Source: Parafilimonas sp.
GTDB lineage: Bacteria; Bacteroidota; Bacteroidia; Chitinophagales; Chitinophagaceae
Length of the DNA stretch: 5,374 bases
Direction: 5' to 3'
Assembly: GCA_023251275.1 (NCBI GenBank)
Contig: JAHEZC010000228.1
Coordinates: 1 to 5,374, forward strand
Each line of letters starts with the position of its first letter. Within the stretch, counting starts at the first letter, position 1. The notes below the pieces were generated by a model. That model was given only the letters and a program-made list of their open reading frames with translations, was not told where the DNA came from and made no database searches. The translations under genes were made by a program, and so were the position numbers. Positions 1 through 5,374 of this stretch are shown piece after piece.

Positions 1-1
1 A

Positions 2-103
2 TACGGTTGCGGTTTTTCTGATCAGAGTCATTTTATTCGTTGTTTCAGGACAATCTATGGAATGACACCGTCACAATACAGAAAACTTATATCAGCACAT
101 TAA
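2..103 (+). CDS. AraC-family transcriptional regulator, C-terminal end only (5' truncated by window edge)
   Basis: Only the last 33 residues and the TAA stop (101-103) are inside the window. They read YGCGFSDQSHFIRCF, then an RTIYGMTPSQYRK segment, then a short tail. This is the classic end of the AraC/XylS DNA-binding domain: the second helix-turn-helix (GFSDQSHFIRCFR, the recognition helix) followed by the conserved G-MTPSQYR turn. AraC proteins bind promoter DNA through two such motifs and usually activate transcription in response to a ligand or partner domain. The sensor part is outside the window, so the signal and target genes cannot be named. The gene precedes the thioredoxin-like gene on the same strand by about 100 bases, too far to assume an operon. 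Family assignment is firm; the function beyond DNA binding is unknown. Confidence 0.9.
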   Translation, partial: YGCGFSDQSHFIRCFRTIYGMTPSQYRKLISAH

Positions 104-153
104 ACCGATTCTATTGGCTAAAGTAAATTCTATTTTATAGAACGGCTAAATGT

Positions 154-161
154 TTACTTTG
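154..161 (+). promoter_or_regulatory. Possible Bacteroidota -7 promoter element
   Basis: TTACTTTG differs at one position from the Bacteroidota -7 consensus TAnnTTTG and lies 45 bases before the preferred start of the thioredoxin-like gene. No convincing TTTG-type -33 element is seen about 20 bases upstream, where the DNA is simply AT-rich. If real, it would place the upstream in-frame ATG at 150 ahead of the transcript and support the start at 207. This is a weak, motif-only call. Confidence 0.22.
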
Positions 162-206
162 CTAAAAAACAAAATGGTTAACGAGTTAATGAATTTAAGA
201 GCTTTA

Positions 207-1196
207 ATGAAACGTTTGCTTTTAACAGTTGTCGGCACTTGTTTTATATTACTTGTATTTTCACAAAATGAGTTACCCCATGCCTTGCTGGTAGGTGATA
301 AAGCACCGGTTTTGCCGTTAGACAAATGGATAAAAGGTCATTCAATAAATACTTATGATACGGGTAAAGTTTACCTTATTGATTTTTGGGCAGTATGGTG
401 CGGACCTTGTATTGCAGGAATGCCGCATTTAAGTGATCTTCAAAAAAAATACAAAAGTCAGGGCTTGCAAGTGATGAGTGTAACAAGCGAAGATGAATGG
501 GGAAACAGCTATGATAAAGTAATAGCGTTTCTTCAAACAAAGGGGCAAGCTTTTGAATACAGTTTTGCCTGGTTACCGGAGAGCTATCGTTCAGACCACA
601 AGTACAAGTCCATCATTTATAATCCGTGGCTAATAGCAGCTTATGATAGCGCCATTTGGGCACTGCCACAGGTGTTTTTGATAGACAGGTCAGGTAAGAT
701 TGCCTTTATTGGTGATGGCTATTCTTTAACGGAAGATTATTTGGCTAAGGTTTTAAATAATAGTCACAATCTCCAAGAAGAGCGTAAAAAGTATATAGCA
801 ACAGCCAACATAGAAAAAGAGACGTCGTTCTTTCTACAATTGCTGGAGACCAAAAATCTGGCAGAGGCTAAAAGGAAAGGTCGAGAAATTTGCAACGATT
901 CAAATGTTTCACCCCATGCACTATTAGTAATCAGCGATAACGTTTTTAACAAGTATCAGGATTATAACGACAAAGACTTATTCAACATCGGGCTTGAGGC
1001 GGCTAAAAAAGGAGCTGCCCTGACTGATTGGAAATCTCCCAGTCAATTAGCCACACTTGCGAAAGGATATTCTCTGACAAATGATCCGCAACGAGCAGTA
1101 GCTACTATAAAAACGGCAATTTTACTTGCTGACAGCGATTTCAAAGACACCTTGCAAAAAGACCTTGTACGGTATGAGAACCAACTTAAACAATAG
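207..1196 (+). CDS. Exported TlpA-like thioredoxin-fold protein with C-terminal helical extension
   Basis: This is a predicted periplasmic thiol-disulfide oxidoreductase of 329 residues. From the ATG at 207 it opens with a signal peptide (residues 1-20: MKRLLL, a hydrophobic core, end VFSQ). The frame is open back to ATG codons at 150, 174 and 189, but those would put about 19 residues before the signal peptide. An AAGAG stretch at 197-201 also favours 207. The thioredoxin fold covers roughly residues 28-190: the GDKAP opening of the AhpC/TlpA type (30-34), the active site WCGPC (64-68, both cysteines present), and the cis-proline in LPQVFLID (Pro154). The last ~130 residues are charged, mostly helical and not part of the fold; residues ~280-311 loosely resemble one TPR repeat. 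TlpA-like proteins reduce disulfides in exported proteins or help cytochrome c maturation; the partner here is unknown. It could be co-regulated with the upstream AraC gene, but nothing shows this. Confidence 0.9.
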   Translation: MKRLLLTVVGTCFILLVFSQNELPHALLVGDKAPVLPLDKWIKGHSINTYDTGKVYLIDFWAVWCGPCIAGMPHLSDLQKKYKSQGLQVMSVTSEDEWGNSYDKVIAFLQTKGQAFEYSFAWLPESYRSDHKYKSIIYNPWLIAAYDSAIWALPQVFLIDRSGKIAFIGDGYSLTEDYLAKVLNNSHNLQEERKKYIATANIEKETSFFLQLLETKNLAEAKRKGREICNDSNVSPHALLVISDNVFNKYQDYNDKDLFNIGLEAAKKGAALTDWKSPSQLATLAKGYSLTNDPQRAVATIKTAILLADSDFKDTLQKDLVRYENQLKQ

Positions 1197-1201
1197 TAAC
1201 C

Positions 1202-1229
1202 AGTAGCTTAAGGAATTAAAATGGCTACT
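1202..1229 (+). terminator. Weak hairpin behind the thioredoxin-like gene
   Basis: AGTAGC (1202-1207) pairs perfectly with GCTACT (1224-1229) across a 16-base loop, starting five bases after the stop codon and followed by only TTT at the 3' side. An alternative partner for the left arm, AGCTAC, lies at 1238-1243. The position suits a terminator, but the short stem, large loop and poor T-tract make it a marginal one. Confidence 0.3.
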
Positions 1230-1257
1230 TTAACAAAAGCTACAACCGCTAACAGTT

Positions 1258-1428
1258 GCATTTGTAAAAGCATGGCTGACAAGCCGCACTTGTGGCAGCA
1301 GTAATTCTATCGTCTTTTATTCAAGCCGACATTACGTGTTCAGCATTTGTTCTTATCTTCACCTTCAGTTTTTCAATTAAGCATTTGTTCCGGCGGACAG
1401 TCCACTATTGCCATGCCATCACAAATGC
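1258..1428. repeat. Cluster of short GCATTTGT direct and inverted repeats
   Basis: The octamer GCATTTGT occurs at 1258-1265, 1343-1350 and 1381-1388, and its reverse complement ACAAATGC at 1421-1428. The two middle copies extend to an 11-base direct repeat, AGCATTTGTTC (1342-1352 and 1380-1390). The third copy and the inverted one could form an 8-bp stem around a 32-base loop that itself holds TCCG-G-CGGA (1389-1397). A further small hairpin, GCCGC-ACTT-TGTGGC-like (1283-1296, 5 bp including one G-T pair), lies between the first copies. The exact matches are visible; whether they form a mobile or dispersed element is inference. Confidence 0.45.
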
Positions 1429-1471
1429 CTCAAACATTGCCAATACATACATTATGCCTCTTTCATATACA

Positions 1472-1486
1472 ATTTGAATTTCAAAT
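1472..1486. repeat. Short perfect inverted repeat ATTTGAA-T-TTCAAAT
   Basis: Seven-base arms (1472-1478 and 1480-1486) are perfect reverse complements around a single base. The AT-rich palindrome could be a protein-binding site or chance in AT-rich DNA. It lies downstream of both flanking genes, so an operator role is unlikely. Confidence 0.4.
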
Positions 1487-1491
1487 GAAGA

Positions 1492-1509
1492 TTGCAGGAG
1501 CTCCTGTAA
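1492..1509. repeat. Palindrome centred on CAGGAGCTCCTG
   Basis: The twelve bases 1495-1506 are a perfect palindrome, extended by a G-T pair and two A-T pairs to 1492-1509. It lies immediately beyond the T-tract of the leftward terminator. With no free loop it would form a poor RNA hairpin, and on the minus strand the T-run precedes it rather than follows it. It is therefore not counted as a second terminator for that strand. On the plus strand it is followed by A-runs, which also argues against termination. Confidence 0.4.
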
Positions 1510-1544
1510 AAAAGAAAAAAGACCATTCTGTGAACGGTCTTTTT
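1508..1544 (-). terminator. Intrinsic terminator of the susC/susD-like operon
   Basis: Read on the minus strand, this is a 9-bp stem AAAAAGACC / GGTCTTTTT (plus-strand arms 1536-1544 and 1516-1524). It continues after one A-C mismatch with three more pairs (TTC/GAA) closed by a three-base loop. It is followed by a long T-tract, TTTTTTCTTTTTT (1508-1520, partly within the stem). It begins 24 bases beyond the susD-like stop codon, the expected place for the operon's end. On the plus strand the stem ends in TTTTT and then turns to A, so it could also act weakly as a terminator for the convergent thioredoxin transcript. Confidence 0.88.
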
Positions 1545-1568
1545 AAAATAATGTATGTGATTTTTGAA

Positions 1569-2993
1569 TTAATTTTTATCCCAAAAAAGCTTTGTGGTTA
1601 CGGCATCGCCGCCAATGGCATTGGATGCGCTGGTATAATTTGAAGTATTGATATTCTGTTCAAGTATGGGATATGTAAACCTTGCCGGGAATTCGCTCAA
1701 TGCATTAGTTGGCGTAGCAAGATCGGGATAGTCAAGCCTCCTTACAAGCGTCCATGCATCTATGCCGCGATTATATAAAGCAAGATATTCCTGCATCGCA
1801 ATTTTTTGTTTGAAGTTGCCTGGGGCAGTAGAATATTTTACATCTGCCTGTCCTAAATATGTCGCTGCCTGGGCTGAACTGCCTCCCCATGCTTCGATAG
1901 AAGCGGTAACGGCATTGTTATAATGTTGTTCTGATGTGCCGGATACGCTCATACCTCTTTCCACAGCTTCTGCCAGGGTAAATTCTACCTGTGCATAATC
2001 GAGCAGTACAAAAGGTGCATCAGCCGCAGTTTGCGAAGGGCTCACGTGTGAAAAGATGGAAAATGTATTTCCATCACCGGGTACGCCACCACTATAATCC
2101 CCGTTTGCATCGAGAGTGAAAAATATCTCCAGCCTGGGGTCATTCAGAGCTTTTAAAGCATTGATAATCGTATTGGCAGGTACATAGTCGTTTCTTCCGC
2201 CCTGCACCAGGTTTACCCATACGGGGTTTGTATTGGGCGGAGAGCTGAGAAAATTAAATACTGCGTTGTCATCATTAGAGTCAAAAGCCCCAGCAGCAGC
2301 GGATTCTACCACTGATTTTGCTTTTGCCGGATCGCTGTCTGCCAATATCATACCCATTACGAGCTTTAATGAATTGGCAAACTTTTTCCATTTAACTACA
2401 TCACCTCCGTAAAGCAGGTCAGCGCCGCCGGCAAAGCTGCCCGCAGATTCATCGAGCGCTGAAATATCAGCATCTAATCTTGAAAGCAGGTCATCATATA
2501 TTGTTTTTGCATCATCGTATTTGGGAAAGAGAATTTCCGGTTTTAAAGCCTGCGAGTAAGGTATATCTCCAAACGTATTCACCAATATTGAAAACGCATA
2601 TACCTGGTTGATGTCCACAATTGCCAGTTGATTTTTCTGTACTGCCGCGTCAGTTACATCAGTTGGGATAAGATTTTTTGCTTCTTCAAAATCTCTCAGG
2701 CAATCACGATATACGATCCCCCAAAACTGGTCGGGCACACCTCGTGTGTTCAGATCGTAATTACTCTCGTCTGTATAAGTGGTCTGCGTCCACTGCTGTA
2801 CAAGAAGCCTGAAAATATTATCATTCGGATTCGCATCTGCAAGAATGTTTGCAAAGTTTTTCTGCGCGTTGGAAAACAATGTATAAGAGGGGACTTCCGA
2901 TGGATTTTTCTGATCAATATTCAAATGCGAAAGATCCTTATTACATCCTCCAAGCATGTATAGGAATGCAGAGAGAAAAAATATTTTTTTCAT
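1569..2993 (-). CDS. SusD/RagB-type nutrient-binding outer-membrane lipoprotein
   Basis: This 474-residue lipoprotein caps a SusC-type barrel on the cell surface and captures the substrate before import. From the ATG at 2993 it begins MKKIFF, then a hydrophobic stretch and lipobox LGGC with Cys17 as lipidation site. The residues after Cys (NKD) resemble the Bacteroidota lipoprotein export signal (lysine then acidic residue), which fits surface exposure. The frame opens eight codons earlier (3017), but that puts an unlikely tail before the signal peptide and overlaps the susC-like stop. Family marks are the N-terminal LNIDQKNPSEVPS, the helix-rich middle with NTFGDIPYSQAL (139-150), LLDYAQVEFTLAEAVERG (330-347), and the C-terminal YNRGIDAWTLVRR and FPARFTYP. 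These point to the SusD-like_2 subgroup (starch-binding associating with outer membrane). Length is normal and the frame intact. The gene follows the susC-like gene by 10 bases, so the two are cotranscribed. The ligand cannot be deduced. Confidence 0.95.
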   Translation of the reverse strand: MKKIFFLSAFLYMLGGCNKDLSHLNIDQKNPSEVPSYTLFSNAQKNFANILADANPNDNIFRLLVQQWTQTTYTDESNYDLNTRGVPDQFWGIVYRDCLRDFEEAKNLIPTDVTDAAVQKNQLAIVDINQVYAFSILVNTFGDIPYSQALKPEILFPKYDDAKTIYDDLLSRLDADISALDESAGSFAGGADLLYGGDVVKWKKFANSLKLVMGMILADSDPAKAKSVVESAAAGAFDSNDDNAVFNFLSSPPNTNPVWVNLVQGGRNDYVPANTIINALKALNDPRLEIFFTLDANGDYSGGVPGDGNTFSIFSHVSPSQTAADAPFVLLDYAQVEFTLAEAVERGMSVSGTSEQHYNNAVTASIEAWGGSSAQAATYLGQADVKYSTAPGNFKQKIAMQEYLALYNRGIDAWTLVRRLDYPDLATPTNALSEFPARFTYPILEQNINTSNYTSASNAIGGDAVTTKLFWDKN

Positions 2994-3003
2994 TGCTGAA
3001 GAT

Positions 3004-5373
3004 TTAAAATTTAACATTTAGGTTAACGCCAATAGTCCGTACTGAAGGATATGCTCCCGTTTGTAAACCCTGGATATTACCTGAGCTTGTAGTTTCTTCA
3101 GGATCGGCATAAGGTAAATTCTTATGAATGATCCATAAGTTTCTTCCTATAAGTGATAAACTGATACCTTTTACCGGATTAAGCCTTTTCATCAGTTTAT
3201 CAGGCAGTGAATAGGTAAGTGACAGTTCGCGCAATTTTACATAGCTGGCGTCATACACAAACCCTGCAGAAGGTGTGCGGAAATAACCATACGCGCCAAA
3301 AAGACTGCTTATGTCAACGCGTTTGGTGTTTTCTTTGCCATCAGCAGTTACCCCCGGAAAAATAACTCCGCCTCCATCATCCACGGGATTTCTTACAGGC
3401 TTGCCCTGGTCATTTAATCCTGCTGTTTCGGGATATAATCCTGTCGCCAGGCCGTAATACATATCCAGTGAAAATACATCGCCGCCTTTTCTTACATCAA
3501 TCAAAAAACTTAAGGAAAGATTCTTATATCTGAATGTATTGGTGATGCCGCCAATCCATTCCGGGTTGATATTTCCAAGTATTTCATTGCTGGTGGAAGA
3601 CCTCTGGTAAAAGCCATTTGCGCCGACTACTTTTTGTCCATTGAGATATACAAAGTTTGAGCCTCTAAGTGTGCCGTAAGGTTCACCCAATGCGGCGTTT
3701 ACGGTCACATCTCCCTGGAACTGAGTAATAAGCAGATTATTAGACGTATCGTACAATGACAACACCTGGCTATTATTCTTAGACCAGTTGAGATTGATCG
3801 TCCATGAAAAATCCTTAGTTTTTATGGGTGTTCCGAGCAATGATACTTCCACGCCTTTATTTCTTATTTCACCGGCATTTACAAACTCATAATTATAACC
3901 TGTAGCGGTGGAAACTCCTACGGGCAATATCTGGTCAACCGACTTTGTATTGTAGAAGGATATATCTGCACCAAGCCTGTTTCTGAAAAATGTAAGCTCA
4001 GCGCCTATCTCGTAACTCTTTGTTCTTTCCGGCTTTAAATTCTCATTATTTTTTGTATTGGGTATAGAGAACAGAGTTGCAGTACCAAACGCCACATCAT
4101 TGTTGTCGTGCACATAAGTATCGTGCACACTTAATGCAGGAGCGCTTGCACCTACTTCAGCATAATTGGCTCTCAGCTTTCCATAAGTTAACCAGCGGGC
4201 AGCGGGCAATAATTTTGAAAAAATAAATCCGCCGGATATAGATGGATAGTAATAAGTATTGTTTTGCGATGGTAACGTGGAAGAACGGTCTCTGCGTTCC
4301 GTTGCATCTAATACCAGCATGTCTTTATATGATAAAGTAAGGCCGGCGAAAAGACCATCTACTTCGATCTCGGTTAAGGCTTCAACCGCAGGGCTGACTG
4401 TATTCAGTGAATTTGATAAAGCATAAAAGCGCGGCACAACCAAACCTCCATTTGTTTTTGCTTGTACGGATGAAATGCTTGTTTGCCGGATGTTGCTGCC
4501 AACCAATGCTTTTAAGTTGAGGTCCGGGGTAAGGTTTTTATCAAAATTTACCAGCAGGTCATAATTTGTTTCACGGAAAGTCCTGTTAAACCTCGAATAG
4601 CCGGAAGGCTCGCCATTTGCGTCCGTGGTCAACTGTCCGTTAATAAACTGTCCGATACTCCCTACAGCTACTCTTTCTTCCTGCTGTTCATCATAAGAAT
4701 CTCGGGATACACGCCCCAAAACATTCAGCCAGTTAGTGAGCTTATAATTCAGGGTTACATTACCATAATACCTGTTCCTGCTGTCGTTCTCATAATTCTC
4801 GTATCTGGTCCAGTAAGGATTATCCCAAAAAATAGGGCGCAGCCCGTTTTCTTCATCGGAAGGATCTACCCAGTTCCAGGTCGTGTTTTCTCTTGTTCTG
4901 AAATAGGCATCTTTTTGCTCTTTAATATCCACATTCATTTCCCACCATTGCCTGAAATTCGACATCAGGTTATTTGGACCATATCCATTTCCATATCTGC
5001 CAAGGCCGGTTACTTTTGAATAATTAATGCTGGCGGATGCAGACAACCTTTCGGTCACGTTATAGGTTGCGCTGAAGTTTAAAAGGTCTTTGTTCACTTC
5101 ACTATTTGGTAAAATACCCCGGTCATTATTCCTCGTATAACCCAATTTGAAAATTGTTTTATCACCACCGCCTTCCAGTGTAATACTGTTATTCAGCGAT
5201 GTAGCTGTTTCAAAAAATGCAGAGGGATCGTTAGTTGCAGCTACCCACGGTCTTGACTTGTGATAATAAGCAGAAGTTCTGTCAAAAGCATCCCACTGAT
5301 ATACCTGCAGGGAAGGATCAAATTTTGCACCCCATGAAGCGTCTTCAGTAGTGGGAGTTACCAGATCCGGGCT
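3004..5373 (-). CDS. SusC/RagA-type TonB-linked outer-membrane transporter (5' truncated by window edge)
   Basis: This is the transporter of the pair: a TonB-dependent 22-strand outer-membrane barrel that imports the substrate delivered by its SusD partner. The visible 789 codons are open to the right edge, so no start is present. The TTG at 5145 is internal, because the 76 codons before it read as typical SusC sequence leading into SITLEGGGDKTIFKLGYTRN (about residues 63-82). The usual 950-1100-residue family length implies that the signal peptide, carboxypeptidase-regulatory-like domain and most or all of the plug lie outside. What remains is barrel: alternating strands, long Trp/Tyr/Asn-rich loops (for example RQWWEMNVDIKEQ), the late motif YVKLRELSLTYSLP (711-724), GRNLW (743-747), and a final strand GVNLNVKF ending in Phe, the signal recognised by the BAM complex. 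No frameshift is seen. The substrate is unknown. Confidence 0.95.
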   Translation of the reverse strand, partial: SPDLVTPTTEDASWGAKFDPSLQVYQWDAFDRTSAYYHKSRPWVAATNDPSAFFETATSLNNSITLEGGGDKTIFKLGYTRNNDRGILPNSEVNKDLLNFSATYNVTERLSASASINYSKVTGLGRYGNGYGPNNLMSNFRQWWEMNVDIKEQKDAYFRTRENTTWNWVDPSDEENGLRPIFWDNPYWTRYENYENDSRNRYYGNVTLNYKLTNWLNVLGRVSRDSYDEQQEERVAVGSIGQFINGQLTTDANGEPSGYSRFNRTFRETNYDLLVNFDKNLTPDLNLKALVGSNIRQTSISSVQAKTNGGLVVPRFYALSNSLNTVSPAVEALTEIEVDGLFAGLTLSYKDMLVLDATERRDRSSTLPSQNNTYYYPSISGGFIFSKLLPAARWLTYGKLRANYAEVGASAPALSVHDTYVHDNNDVAFGTATLFSIPNTKNNENLKPERTKSYEIGAELTFFRNRLGADISFYNTKSVDQILPVGVSTATGYNYEFVNAGEIRNKGVEVSLLGTPIKTKDFSWTINLNWSKNNSQVLSLYDTSNNLLITQFQGDVTVNAALGEPYGTLRGSNFVYLNGQKVVGANGFYQRSSTSNEILGNINPEWIGGITNTFRYKNLSLSFLIDVRKGGDVFSLDMYYGLATGLYPETAGLNDQGKPVRNPVDDGGGVIFPGVTADGKENTKRVDISSLFGAYGYFRTPSAGFVYDASYVKLRELSLTYSLPDKLMKRLNPVKGISLSLIGRNLWIIHKNLPYADPEETTSSGNIQGLQTGAYPSVRTIGVNLNVKF

Positions 5374-5374
5374 G

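Larger units (their letters stand above)
1197..1568. other. Convergent intergenic region without a credible gene
   Basis: This stretch of about 370 bases separates the plus-strand thioredoxin-like gene from the minus-strand uptake operon. It contains, left to right, a weak hairpin, a repeat-rich middle part, two short palindromes and a strong leftward terminator. Two overlapping plus-strand open frames exist, at 1292-1477 from GTG and 1347-1643 from TTG. They start at rare codons without ribosome-binding sites, and the second runs through the terminator into the susD-like gene. Neither product resembles a known family. I see no tRNA or other recognisable RNA gene. Confidence 0.7.

Noticed and set aside
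764..952. Minus-strand open frame of 62 codons
   Set aside because: It lies wholly inside the well-supported thioredoxin-like gene on the other strand and shows no signal or family features.
1243..1440. Integron attC site or CRISPR array as explanation of the intergenic repeats
   Set aside because: The repeats are too short and irregularly spaced for CRISPR. The GCTAAC near 1248 has no matching GTTAGC-type partner with attC spacing, and no integrase or cas gene is present.
1292..1477. Plus-strand open frame of 61 codons with a hydrophobic stretch
   Set aside because: It starts at GTG inside a small hairpin, has no ribosome-binding site, and lies entirely in repeat-rich DNA overlapping another open frame. 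It is probably accidental.
1347..1643. Plus-strand open frame of 98 codons in the intergenic region
   Set aside because: It starts at TTG without a ribosome-binding site, crosses the leftward terminator and runs into the 3' end of the susD-like gene on the opposite strand. The product resembles no family.
2628..2963. Plus-strand open frame of 111 codons
   Set aside because: It is antisense to the N-terminal half of the susD-like gene, whose protein is clearly recognisable, and its composition is that of a shadow frame.
5143..5145. TTG as the start of the susC-like gene
   Set aside because: The frame stays open for 76 more codons to the window edge, and those codons encode typical SusC sequence. 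The TTG is therefore an internal leucine codon.

Overview
The window comes from a Bacteroidota genome. The decisive evidence is a SusC/SusD outer-membrane uptake pair on the minus strand: a TonB-linked SusC/RagA barrel protein followed directly by a SusD-type surface lipoprotein. This pairing is essentially confined to that phylum. Moderate GC content, weak or absent Shine-Dalgarno sequences and a signal peptide ending in Phe-Ser-Gln also fit. The SusD subtype and general style suggest Chitinophagales or Sphingobacteriales, but the sequence does not fix a genus.

Layout. The left edge (2-103, plus strand) is the last 33 codons of an AraC-family transcription regulator. About 100 bases further on, on the same strand, lies an exported thioredoxin-fold protein of the TlpA type (207-1196) with an intact CGPC active site and an extra C-terminal helical extension. 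Next comes a gene-free stretch of about 370 bases (1197-1568). It holds a weak hairpin behind the thioredoxin gene, a cluster of short direct and inverted copies of GCATTTGT, two short palindromes, and a strong intrinsic terminator that reads leftwards and ends the uptake operon. The remainder (1569 to the right edge) is that operon on the minus strand: the 5'-truncated susC-like gene runs in from the right edge, and the susD-like gene follows it by about 10 bases.

How the genes work together. SusC-like proteins form a TonB-powered outer-membrane barrel, and the SusD-like lipoprotein sits on top as a substrate-binding lid, so the two genes form one import machine. The substrate cannot be told from the sequence, and no degradative enzyme lies in the window. 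The AraC regulator and the thioredoxin-like gene converge on the uptake operon, and nothing here ties them to it functionally. No clearly novel system was found. The least explained part is the repeat-rich intergenic segment at about 1243-1440.
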